Source: Chthoniobacter flavus
GTDB taxonomy: Bacteria > Verrucomicrobiota > Verrucomicrobiia > Chthoniobacterales > Chthoniobacteraceae
Assembly: GCA_945861435.1 (NCBI GenBank)
Contig: CAMAUX010000015.1
Coordinates: 1-64,000 of the forward strand
Length of the DNA stretch: 64,000 bases
Direction: 5' to 3'
A program made the position numbers and the translations under genes. Shown in pieces: positions 51,080 through 60,554 of the stretch (the first letter of the stretch is position 1; each line of letters opens with the position of its first letter). A model generated the notes under the pieces. It had not been told where the DNA came from. It did no database searches and saw only the letters and a list, made by a program, of their open reading frames with translations.

Positions 51080-51110
51080 GGCTTCAAGGGACAGGCAGTT
51101 TATCAAAAGC
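51080..51110 (+). repeat. 31-bp repeat R' copy 3
   Basis: GGCTTCAAGGGACAGGCAGTTTATCAAAAGC. Confidence 0.93.
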
Positions 51111-51151
51111 CCATGTTGACCCTTCGCTCGATGTGAGCGACTGGTGAATCC

Positions 51152-52324
51152 ATGAGGTCGAGGAGGGTGCTGGCTGAGGAGGGATCTCCGGGGGCGTGTT
51201 ACCACTGCGTCACGAGGGTGGTGGACCGGCGCTTTGCGCTGGGCGGTCCGGAGAAGGAGAAGTTCGTAAAAATCCTGCGGGCGTACGAGGAGTTCTGCGG
51301 GGTGGAGGTGCTCACCTACTGCGTGATGAGCAACCACGTCCATGTACTCGTCCACGTGCCGCCAAGGCCCGCGCCGGACTCCCTGCCCGACGATGCAGCA
51401 CTCGTGCGCCTGGTGCGTCGCGCGGACCTGTGCTTTCCCGCGGACGAACTCGAGGAGCGCCTGCGCGTCATGCGCGCGATCGGCAATCATGCTGGAGCCG
51501 AAAAATTGCGGGAACGGTTCCTGCGAAGGATGTGGAGCTTGAGTGCGTTCATGCAGGCGGTGAAGCAGCGCTTCAGCCAGTGGTTGAACACACGCGATGG
51601 GCGCGCCGGGACGCTCTGGGAGGGACGCTTCAAGAGCGTGCTCGTGGAGGGGACCGGGCGGACGCTTGCGACCATGGCTGCCTATATTGATCTCAACCCG
51701 GTCCGCGCGGGGATCGTGGGCGAACCGGGCCTTTACCGATGGAGCGGGTACGGCGAGGCGATGGCAGGCCGGCAACTGGCGCGTCGCAGACTCCGGCGCG
51801 TGGTGCTCGGAGTGCTGGTGGACGATCTGATCGCCCAATCAGCCCAATCAGCCCAATCAGCCCAATCAGCCCAATCAGCCCAATCAGCCATAGGCCAAGT
51901 TCCCACGCGCGCTCACAGGAAGAGTCGCGGTAATTGCGACGACCGTGAGAGTCGCAAAGAGACGCGCCGGTTGTTGTCCGCGTACCGGATGTACGTTTTC
52001 GAGAACGGGATCGAACGGACTGCGGAACTCTGCGAGCGTCGAGACCGACGGGGAATGACTGCACGGGAGGTGGAGGCGGTGATCCAGGCAGGTGGACGGT
52101 TGCGCTTCTTTGAGGCGATGCGGTGTCGTGTGCGGTATTTCACGGACGGTTGCGTTCTGGGTTGCCGGTCATTTGTCGAAGGGTTCTTCGGAAGAAACCG
52201 GGACAGGTTTGGGGGTCGCCGGGAGAGCGGTGCAAGGGAACTGCGCCGAGTGGAAATGCCGTGGCTTTTCACAGTCCGAGATCTACGCCGCGCGCCAATC
52301 CAACGGAGTGCCGCCGTGGCGTGA
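51152..52324 (+). CDS. REP-associated tyrosine transposase (RAYT, Y1_Tnp/IS200-like HUH)
   Basis: YHCVTRVVDRRFALG, VLTYCVMSNHVHVLVHVP (HUH), TLWEGRFKSVLVE, AAYIDLNPVRAGIV; C-terminal extension after QSA repeat. Confidence 0.93.
   Translation: MRSRRVLAEEGSPGACYHCVTRVVDRRFALGGPEKEKFVKILRAYEEFCGVEVLTYCVMSNHVHVLVHVPPRPAPDSLPDDAALVRLVRRADLCFPADELEERLRVMRAIGNHAGAEKLRERFLRRMWSLSAFMQAVKQRFSQWLNTRDGRAGTLWEGRFKSVLVEGTGRTLATMAAYIDLNPVRAGIVGEPGLYRWSGYGEAMAGRQLARRRLRRVVLGVLVDDLIAQSAQSAQSAQSAQSAQSAIGQVPTRAHRKSRGNCDDRESRKETRRLLSAYRMYVFENGIERTAELCERRDRRGMTAREVEAVIQAGGRLRFFEAMRCRVRYFTDGCVLGCRSFVEGFFGRNRDRFGGRRESGARELRRVEMPWLFTVRDLRRAPIQRSAAVA
51834..51887 (+). repeat. 9-bp tandem repeat CCCAATCAG x6, in frame in RAYT (QSA repeats)
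   Basis: Direct reading. Confidence 0.97.
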
Positions 52325-52694
52325 TTCCGTAAATACCCTAGAACGGACGCTCCACGATTCGCGGGATGCCGAAAGGAGCGACCAAAGGCTTCACACCTTG
52401 CATACGGAACGGACCCCTTGCTCCGGAACGGGCTCTGGCGCTGCAATGCGCCTCCGAGGAGTTGCGCTCGGAGATCCCCGTCGACTCCCGGGTAGTCCTT
52501 CCACTCGTCAAAAAGAACCCACTTTCTGGCATACGCCTGCGAGTGCGTTGCTCGAGCCCGGCAAATGAGTTCCGCTCTTTAATCCATGGCCTCCAACACG
52601 CTCTGCGCTTTTCATGACCCCGCGAACCGTTGAAAACATCCGCTCTGAAGCAGTGAGCCTCACGGCACCAGCGCCTCCCCTATCACCCCACCCC

Positions 52695-53828
52695 ATGGAC
52701 TTCCCCTCGCCCCTGCCCGGCCCCCTGAGTCGTCGCCGCTTTCTCGCTGCACTTCCCGCCTGTGTCGCCCTCAACGCAGCAACCGCATCTGCGCAAGATC
52801 CCGCGGCATCCACCTTCTCTACGCCGGCCATCAAAATCACCCCGCCTCGGATCCGTATCGGCCAGATCGGCACCAAGCACGGACACGCCGCCGGCAAGCT
52901 CGAGACCATCCTCAAATTCCCCGATCTCTACGAATTGATCGGTGTGGTGGAGCCCGACAAGGAACGCCGCGCCGCCATCGCAAACACGGCACCCTACGCG
53001 GGAATCTGCTGGCTGGACGAAGACGCCCTGCTCTCCACCACAGGCCTGAAGGCGGTCGCCGTCGAGACACCTGTCGCCGAGCTCGCACCCACCGCCCTCC
53101 GCTGCCTTTCGGCCGGCATCCACATCCACCTCGACAAGCCCGCCGGTGGTTCCCTCGACCAATGCCGCGCCATCCACGCTCTTGCCCAAAAACGCGCGCT
53201 CACGGTCCAAATGGGCTACATGCTCCGCTACAATCCCGCCTTCGCATTCGCTCACCGCATCCTACGCGAAGGCTGGCTGGGCGAAGTCACCGAGCTCTCC
53301 GGCATGATGGGCAAAACCCTCAACGACGCCGGCCGCCTGCAGCTCGCCGAATTCTCCGGCGGCGGAATGTTCGAACTCGGCTGCCATCTCATCGACCAAG
53401 TCGTCTCCCTCATGGGCCCTCCACAGAAAGTCACCGCCCACACCCGCCGCTCATTTTCCAAAAAGGACTCCTTTGCCGACAACCAACTCGCGGTATTCGA
53501 CTACCCCAACGCAACCGCCACCATCCGCACCAACTTCATCGACCCCTTCGGCGGACCACGCCGCCAGTTCTCCATCACAGGCACCCAAGGCACTCTCGAA
53601 ATCCGCCCCCTCGAACCCCAACCCCTCGCAAGGCTCGCCCTCGAGAAACCACACGACAGGTTTTCCGCTGGTTATCAGGACGTCTCGTTCGAAAGAACCG
53701 CGGGGCGTTACGATGCGGAGTTCATCGACTTCGCCCGCGTCATCCGCGGCGAGAAACGCCTCGCATGGGATGCAGCACACGACATCGCCACCCACGAGAC
53801 CGTCCTCCGCGCCTCAGGCATGCTCTGA
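52695..53828 (+). CDS. Gfo/Idh/MocA-family oxidoreductase with Tat-like leader
   Basis: SRRRFLAALPACVALN; YELIGVVEPDKERRAA; GIHIHLDKPAGGSLDQC; ELGCHLIDQVVSLMG. Confidence 0.92.
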   Translation: MDFPSPLPGPLSRRRFLAALPACVALNAATASAQDPAASTFSTPAIKITPPRIRIGQIGTKHGHAAGKLETILKFPDLYELIGVVEPDKERRAAIANTAPYAGICWLDEDALLSTTGLKAVAVETPVAELAPTALRCLSAGIHIHLDKPAGGSLDQCRAIHALAQKRALTVQMGYMLRYNPAFAFAHRILREGWLGEVTELSGMMGKTLNDAGRLQLAEFSGGGMFELGCHLIDQVVSLMGPPQKVTAHTRRSFSKKDSFADNQLAVFDYPNATATIRTNFIDPFGGPRRQFSITGTQGTLEIRPLEPQPLARLALEKPHDRFSAGYQDVSFERTAGRYDAEFIDFARVIRGEKRLAWDAAHDIATHETVLRASGML

Positions 53829-53956
53829 GAACACGGCGTCTCTGAGCGCGGCCGGGTAACCCACCACCGCGGCTCGCCAACCGAGCATCCAAGAACTTTC
53901 CCGAACCAACGCATCCCAGTCCATCTGACAAACTGCCCCCTCGGTGAAGCGCCGTT

Positions 53957-55324
53957 TCACTTCACCTTCAACTTCGCTCCGTAGAGATCATTGCCACCCG
54001 CGCTGGTGATTCCCGCGGCGCCGAATCTCGCGGCACCGCCGAAGGAGCCCCCGAAAAACAGATTCCCGTTTTCATCGCACACCATCGTGTATGCGTTGTC
54101 CCCCTTGTCTCCCCCCGCCTGCGTGATCCAGCGTAACGCCCCGTCCTTGTCGAACTTCGCCACGTACACATCGGTGCCACCGAGGCTGTGCAATTCCTCG
54201 CCACCCAGATGGAAGGTCCCGGTGAATTCGCCTGTCAGGAAGCTGTTCCCAAGCCCATCACTCGCCACCCCCAACCCGTAATCAATCCCCGGCCCCTGCC
54301 CCACCCTGCTCCACAGCAGCCGGCCTTCCGTATCGAAGTGACTCAGGAACGCATCGCTGTCCTTCTCCCCGCTTGTGGTGAAAGTCTCCGCACCGAGCAC
54401 CGCCTTTCCCTTAAACATCCCGCTCGCCCACACCCTCCCATCGCGGTCGCACGTGATCTCGTGAAAGAGGCAGCTCGGCTCCCCAAACTGCTGCGCGATC
54501 CACTGCACATCCCCCTCCGGCGATAACTTCGCCACCACCGCCGATGACCCTTTCGACGTCACCAGCGCCTTGCCTCCAAACTCCCCGCTGCCCGAACTCA
54601 GCCCACCAACGTAAATGGCGCCCCGCCCGTCCACCGCCACGCCGTGCCCCGATCCACTCGCCCTGCCCTCCGCCACCCGCGCCCACACCAACTCCCCATC
54701 CGCGTGATACTTCGCACAGAAAATATGACTGCCGGGTTCGTTCGGAATCCTCACGGCCCCGAACTGCGCGTCGCCCACCACTGCGCCACTCACCACCACG
54801 TCGCCAAGCGCATCCACCGCGATCCCGTGCCCGTAATCGTACCCCGTACCACCCGCAGTGCTTATCCACACAAGCTTTCCGGACGGATCATACTTCGCAA
54901 CAAAGACATCATATTCGCCGCGGTTGACCAACCTCGCACCGCTGAACTCCGCATCCGTGCTCTGATAATGTCCCGTCACGTAGCAATTGCCCGCCGCATC
55001 CGCCGCCACTCCGTAACCGCGGTCCACAAGACTCCCGCCCCCCAAGCGCGCCCACAGGATGTGCCCCTGCGGATCGAGTTTCGCCACGAAGAAATCCATC
55101 CCCCCGGCACTCTTCATGACCGCATCTCCAAAGCGCACCTCGTCCGTCACCTCCCCCGCGAGGAACACGTTGCCCGCGCGATCCACATGAATGGCGCGCG
55201 TCTTGTCGTTCTTCCCCCCCCCCGCAGACACCGCCCATTCAAAAACCGGCGCGGTTTCCGCAGGAGCAGCAACAGCTTGTGAGGTAAGGCACAGGACGGC
55301 GGTGGGAAGGAAGAATGGTTTCAT
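53957..55324 (-). CDS. SBBP-repeat beta-propeller secreted protein
   Basis: Repeated GxGxxxAVDxxGNxYVTG / FVAKLDPQGHILWARLGG units. Confidence 0.92.
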   Translation of the reverse strand: MKPFFLPTAVLCLTSQAVAAPAETAPVFEWAVSAGGGKNDKTRAIHVDRAGNVFLAGEVTDEVRFGDAVMKSAGGMDFFVAKLDPQGHILWARLGGGSLVDRGYGVAADAAGNCYVTGHYQSTDAEFSGARLVNRGEYDVFVAKYDPSGKLVWISTAGGTGYDYGHGIAVDALGDVVVSGAVVGDAQFGAVRIPNEPGSHIFCAKYHADGELVWARVAEGRASGSGHGVAVDGRGAIYVGGLSSGSGEFGGKALVTSKGSSAVVAKLSPEGDVQWIAQQFGEPSCLFHEITCDRDGRVWASGMFKGKAVLGAETFTTSGEKDSDAFLSHFDTEGRLLWSRVGQGPGIDYGLGVASDGLGNSFLTGEFTGTFHLGGEELHSLGGTDVYVAKFDKDGALRWITQAGGDKGDNAYTMVCDENGNLFFGGSFGGAARFGAAGITSAGGNDLYGAKLKVK

Positions 55325-56098
55325 GGGGGCCTCTCATACATTCCGCCAAACTCCATTCCCTTAGCCCCAATGGCCCCAACCAACCTCCTGTACCGAACAG
55401 CACTTATTGAGCCTCTCACATCACACTGACACCCGAAGAGGGCTCAGCCAATGAGCGTGGCGTTAATCCCTGCTCCGCGAGTCTCGATGGATATTAATCC
55501 GGGCATTCAATACCCGCGGTCATTATGAGGCGCATCCACAGTCCCGATGCCTGGCGAGAGAGAGATGAAGCGGATGCGTACTGCCCAAGCGCCACCCATT
55601 CGACCCGCTCGGCCTCTGGTGTTTCATGGCCGGATTAATAAGGCCATCGGCCATGCCTCGATGGGGTAAAATCGACCACGAATCAGGCGCTCTCACTGCC
55701 AGCATACAGGAGGCACGGCGGGGTTCCTCCATTCGGAGTACCTGCTTCTGGATCGCCCTCCCTCATCAAGCCACGACCGATGCCTTTAAATCAGTGCCTT
55801 TCGGGACGGGTTGTTTCCAAAATCCCTCCCCCAGCACGGATCCGCGGGAGCATCCCCGCATCCCACATCGCCTGGAGCCAGCGTTGCACCCCACGCAGCC
55901 TCTGGCGGCGCTCTTCAGCGGAACGTTGCCGATCCGAATCAGCGGCCAGGGCGGTTTAGCTCACGTACTCCAGCCTGTCCTTACAAGCAGACCCGCTGTA
56001 ATAGCAGGTTTCCCACCGCCCGCATTGCGCTTGCTTCCCCCCTCACCCGCTCTCCGGCTATCATTCCCTTTCGTCCGCCGCACCTCGGCGCCACCCCC

Positions 56099-57457
56099 AT
56101 GCTTTACAACCGACGCAATTTCCTGCGCTCAGGCGGCGCTTTTCTCGCGCTCCCCTTCCTCCACTCCCTCCAGGCACGCGCCGCGACAAAGCCTCCTGCG
56201 CCAAGCAAGAAGCTGGTCCTGATGTACGTGCCAAACGGCCTCGTCCGCCGCTGCTTCTTTCCCGGTGAGGAGAATGGGGAGTCCCCCGGTTTTGTCGGCG
56301 GCTTCAATGCCGACAAACTCAAGGACGCGATGCGCAACAAGAGGCCGCCTGGCATTTATCCCCTTGAGCTCACCTCCACTCTGCGCCCCCTCGCAGAGCA
56401 CGCGAAGGATGTGACCCTCGTCACCGGCCTCGACCGCTCCTACAAAAACGGTCAGGACGTCCATGCCCAAGGCGCCTCCTGCTATCTCACCAGCGTCTCT
56501 CCGGAACAGGCTTCCGTACGCGGACTGCGCTACCCGCAGGGTCGCTCGCTCGACCAAGTGATCGCCGACAAGGTGGGCCCCGGCACCGCGTTCCGTTCTT
56601 TGGAAATCTCCTGCAACGGTTTCAAGGGCGACAAGGAGGACATGTACTTCGACAACATCTCATGGTACGGAACCGACAAGAAGGCGCCTTCCATCCGCGA
56701 CCCTCGCAAGCTCTACGAGCGCCTGTTCATGGCCGACGGCCAGCGCCAGCACCTGCGCAACGTCACCGACCTTGTCATGGCCGATGCGCGCGATCTCCAA
56801 CTGCGCATCAACCACGAGGACCGCGAGACCGTCTCGGAATTCATGGAGATGATCCGCGCCATCGAGGTGCGCATGCAGCGCATGGAATCCATCGTCTCCA
56901 CCACCCGCATGGAGATCCCCGCCAACGAGGTCGTCCCGCGCGGCGAATACATCCGGCTCATGGGCGACCTCATGATCCTTGCCCTCCAGATGGGCCTCAC
57001 CAACGTGTGCACTTTCATGGTCGGCCCCGAACGCTGGGACGCACCCATGCTCTACGAGGGCGTCTTCGGCCAACCCGTCCAACACCACGGCATGAGCCAC
57101 AACCAGAAGGGCGATGGATACAAGGAACTCCAGAAGATCGATCTCTTCCACGTGCAGCAGTACGCCTACCTCATCTCCCGCATGAAGAGCGTGCGCGAGG
57201 CCGACGGCTCCTCCCTTCTCGACAACTCCATTTTCACCTACGGCGCAGGCCTCGGTGATGGCGCCACCCATCAGTACTTCGATCTTCCCCTCGTTGTCGC
57301 AGGCACCTCGCAGAACGCGCTCAAACAGGGCCGCTCCATCCAGTGCAAGCCGGGCACGCTCAACTCCAACATGTGGCTCACCATCGCCAACCTCATGGGC
57401 CTCGAACTCCCTTCCTACGCGGACAGCGACGGCACCATCTCCCAACTCTGGACCTGA
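56099..57457 (+). CDS. DUF1552 domain protein
   Basis: YNRRNFLRSGGAFLALPFLHSLQARA, KKLVLMYVPNGLVRRCFFP, donor-identical 71-bp segment at 56903-56973. Confidence 0.93.
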   Translation: MLYNRRNFLRSGGAFLALPFLHSLQARAATKPPAPSKKLVLMYVPNGLVRRCFFPGEENGESPGFVGGFNADKLKDAMRNKRPPGIYPLELTSTLRPLAEHAKDVTLVTGLDRSYKNGQDVHAQGASCYLTSVSPEQASVRGLRYPQGRSLDQVIADKVGPGTAFRSLEISCNGFKGDKEDMYFDNISWYGTDKKAPSIRDPRKLYERLFMADGQRQHLRNVTDLVMADARDLQLRINHEDRETVSEFMEMIRAIEVRMQRMESIVSTTRMEIPANEVVPRGEYIRLMGDLMILALQMGLTNVCTFMVGPERWDAPMLYEGVFGQPVQHHGMSHNQKGDGYKELQKIDLFHVQQYAYLISRMKSVREADGSSLLDNSIFTYGAGLGDGATHQYFDLPLVVAGTSQNALKQGRSIQCKPGTLNSNMWLTIANLMGLELPSYADSDGTISQLWT

Positions 57458-57480
57458 GCCTCACACCCCAGGATCCACGC

Positions 57481-60447
57481 ATGACGCGTTCACCCATTGT
57501 TCTCGTCGCGGCGGCGGCCATCCTCGCGGCACTCACCGCTGCACCGCACTCATCCGCCGCAGCCGATGATTTCAAGGACGTCCTCCTCCCGGTCCTCGAA
57601 AAGCACTGCGTCCAATGTCACGGTCGCGAAAAGACCAAGGGCAGGGTCGATCTCCACGCCCTCACCTCATCCGCCCAGTTTCTCAGCAACCCCAAGCTCC
57701 TCGCGACTCTCGTCGAAGTCATCGACTCGGCCGAGATGCCCCCGGAGGACAAACCGCCTCTCACCGACACACAGCGCTCCTCCGTCCTCGCTGCTCTGAA
57801 GCACCTGCTCGCAAGCTCCACCGCCAATCTCCCCATCCCGGAGGACAGGATCCGCCGTCTCAATCGCTTCCAATACAACAACGCCGTCAAAGACCTCTTC
57901 CTCATCAACCGCGACCTCTTCGCCCTCCCGGAAAAATTGATGACGCGGCATGGCGATCACCTCGCGAAAAACAGCGGCACCATGCCCGACACGGTCTCCG
58001 TCTCCTGCCAGTCTTTCGGAGACGGCGCGGGCTTCCGCGGGATCGATGCCTTTCCAAAAGACCTCCGCGCAGCCCACGGATTCGACAACCAATCCAACCA
58101 ACTCACCCTCTCCCCGCTCCTGCTCGACGCGTACCTCAAGCTCAGCGTCTCGATCTTGGAGAGTCCCGACTTCCATCCCGAAACCGTCGGCGTGTGGAAG
58201 TCGTTCTTCGCCGAACCTCCGGCCGGCTCCGATCACCGCGCTGAGATCGCGCAAAGGCTGCGCCACTTCCTCCACAGGGCATTCCGGGGCGCGGGAAGCG
58301 ACGCGACCGTCACGCGTTACACCGACTTCGCGATGGCGCAGATCGCACAGGGCGCCTCCTTCACAGAAGCCATGAAGAAGGTGAGTTCCGCCGTGCTTTC
58401 CTCCCCGCTGTTTCTGTTCCAGTGCCACGACCGCTCCGCCGACCACGCGCAGTTCGCACTCGCATCGAAACTCTCCTTCTTCCTGTGGGGGAGCGCACCG
58501 GACGACGAACTCCTGGCCCTCGCCGACTCCGGCCAACTCCTCCATGCCGAAGTGCTCCAACGCACCGTCACGCGGATGATGGCCGACCGAAAGATCGAGC
58601 GTTTCCTCGACTCCTTCCCCTCCCAGTGGATGCAGCTTGAGAACATCCTTGGCGCCGCACCCGACCCGCAGAAGCACCGCTTCTACAGCCTCGACCCGGG
58701 CCGTCCAGCGGGCAGCCAGATGGTTCTCGAACCGCTCCTGCTCTTCGATGCGGTCTTCGTCGAAAACCGCGGCGTGAAGGATTTCATCGCCCCCGCATTC
58801 AGCTACCGCAGCGAGTTTCTCAAGGAGTGGTACGCCTCCGATTTCCAATTAAAATTCGACCCGCGCAAGGTCACGGATGACAACCGCGCCTCCGATGAAG
58901 CACGCTCGCTCGTCTCCCGCGAACTGGCCTCCATCCACGCGCAACGCACCACGCTCCTGGTTCAAATCAACGCTCGAACCGCCGACACCCCGCCCACTAC
59001 CGCGCAGGAACAGAACATCGGCCTGAAGCCGTATGCTGCGTGGGATTTCAACGGCGACCTCCGCGATTCTGTGCACGGCCTCGACTTGGAGGCCCACGGC
59101 AACGTCGAATTCCAAGACGGCATGGTGGTTCTCAACGGCTCCTATCTTGAGAGCAAGAACCTCCCTATCGCCCTCAGGGCAAAAACCATGGAGGCATGGA
59201 TTCGCCTGCCCAATCCCAAGGGCGCTTCCGGCTCCGTCATGACCATCCGCGGACCGGACAAGCGCTTTGATTCGATCGCCTTCGGCCAGCGCGGTCCCAA
59301 CCGCTGGGTCGCCGGCAGTGAGGAACTCGCGCGCACCAAGGACTTCGGTGGCGCACCGGAAGAGGCCGCTGACCCACTGCTCCATCTCGTCGTCGTCCAC
59401 ACCGAGAACGGCTCCACCACTTTCTACCGCAACGGAGTGCCGTACGGAGCCCCCTACAACCGGGGCCTCATCGGGCATCCCAAAAACAAATCCACCGTTC
59501 TCTTTGGCCGCAGCGACCCCGCAGACACAGCCGCCCAACTCCCGGCACTCCATCTCCAAAAGGCACGCCTTTACGATCGGGCGCTCACCGCACAGGAGGT
59601 CGCATCCGCTTACTCAGGCGAAGACACCGCAGCCGCCGCCGCACCACTCGCAGCGCGCATGTCCGCTGAGGAACTCGCGAAACAGGCGGAGCTTCAACAG
59701 GCACTCGCGCGCATTCAGGAATCCCTCCGCAGCATTCCCCCATTCAAGGATCCCGGCGCAGCGCGCGAGCAGGCTCAGAAGGATTACGACGCACAGGTCC
59801 TCGCCCTCCAGCGTTCCAGAACCTTCACCCGCACCCCGACCTCTGATCCCCGCTACGGCGGCATCATCACCAACGCGGCTGTCCTCACGATGACCTCCGG
59901 CCCCAAGCGCACCCTCCCCATCGCGCGCGGATCCTGGATCATCGAGGTCATCTTCAACGATCCCCCTCCACCGCCACCGAACAACGTCCCGCCGCTCAAC
60001 GAGAGCGACGACGACAAACACCTCACCATCCGCGAGCAGTTCGCCAAGCACCGCGAGAACCCCGACTGCGCCAGCTGCCATTCCCGCATCGACCCCCTCG
60101 GGTTCGCACTCGAGAACTTCGACGGCACGGGCCGCTGGCGCGGCCGCTACGAAAACGGACGGGACGTGGACCCCGGCGGCACTCTTCTCAAACGCAGTCC
60201 CTTCAAGGACGTCGTCCAGTTCAAGAGCATCCTCCTCGGCGAGGAAAAGCGCTTCGCCAAAGCGTTCACCGCGCACCTGCTCCGCTTCGCCCTCGCTCGC
60301 GAACTCACCCCGGCAGACTCCCCCTCCATCGATGCCATCGTCCAGAACACCGCAGCCGGCGGCTTCCGCCTCCGCGACATTCTGCGCGAGGTCATCCTCT
60401 CCGAGAGCTTTCTCAAGGCAGCCGCTGTTTCCGCAGACGCACGTTGA
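57481..60447 (+). CDS. DUF1592-type cytochrome-like protein with embedded LamG domain
   Basis: LEKHCVQCHGREKTKGRVDLHAL, RRLNRFQYNNAVKDLF; LamG-like AAWDFNGDLRDSVHGLDLEAHGNVEF...LYDRALTAQEVASAY; CASCHSRIDPLGFALENFDGTG. Confidence 0.93.
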   Translation: MTRSPIVLVAAAAILAALTAAPHSSAAADDFKDVLLPVLEKHCVQCHGREKTKGRVDLHALTSSAQFLSNPKLLATLVEVIDSAEMPPEDKPPLTDTQRSSVLAALKHLLASSTANLPIPEDRIRRLNRFQYNNAVKDLFLINRDLFALPEKLMTRHGDHLAKNSGTMPDTVSVSCQSFGDGAGFRGIDAFPKDLRAAHGFDNQSNQLTLSPLLLDAYLKLSVSILESPDFHPETVGVWKSFFAEPPAGSDHRAEIAQRLRHFLHRAFRGAGSDATVTRYTDFAMAQIAQGASFTEAMKKVSSAVLSSPLFLFQCHDRSADHAQFALASKLSFFLWGSAPDDELLALADSGQLLHAEVLQRTVTRMMADRKIERFLDSFPSQWMQLENILGAAPDPQKHRFYSLDPGRPAGSQMVLEPLLLFDAVFVENRGVKDFIAPAFSYRSEFLKEWYASDFQLKFDPRKVTDDNRASDEARSLVSRELASIHAQRTTLLVQINARTADTPPTTAQEQNIGLKPYAAWDFNGDLRDSVHGLDLEAHGNVEFQDGMVVLNGSYLESKNLPIALRAKTMEAWIRLPNPKGASGSVMTIRGPDKRFDSIAFGQRGPNRWVAGSEELARTKDFGGAPEEAADPLLHLVVVHTENGSTTFYRNGVPYGAPYNRGLIGHPKNKSTVLFGRSDPADTAAQLPALHLQKARLYDRALTAQEVASAYSGEDTAAAAAPLAARMSAEELAKQAELQQALARIQESLRSIPPFKDPGAAREQAQKDYDAQVLALQRSRTFTRTPTSDPRYGGIITNAAVLTMTSGPKRTLPIARGSWIIEVIFNDPPPPPPNNVPPLNESDDDKHLTIREQFAKHRENPDCASCHSRIDPLGFALENFDGTGRWRGRYENGRDVDPGGTLLKRSPFKDVVQFKSILLGEEKRFAKAFTAHLLRFALARELTPADSPSIDAIVQNTAAGGFRLRDILREVILSESFLKAAAVSADAR

Positions 60448-60554
60448 TCCCCGGCCCCGGAAGCCCGCGCAACCAACTTCCGATTGCGCCAGACACTGCG
60501 TGGAGCACGACTCCCCTTTCGTGGGGTTGTCGAAGCCACCCTGTTTCTCTACGC

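Noticed and set aside
50258-51110. Possible CRISPR-like array
   Set aside because: Repeat units are truncated and variable; intervals are RAYT gene fragments of 203 and 299 bp, not uniform spacers; no cas genes.
55350-56090. Long intergenic region upstream of DUF1552
   Set aside because: Inspected for tRNA, repeats and the GGGACAGGC motif; nothing supportable found.
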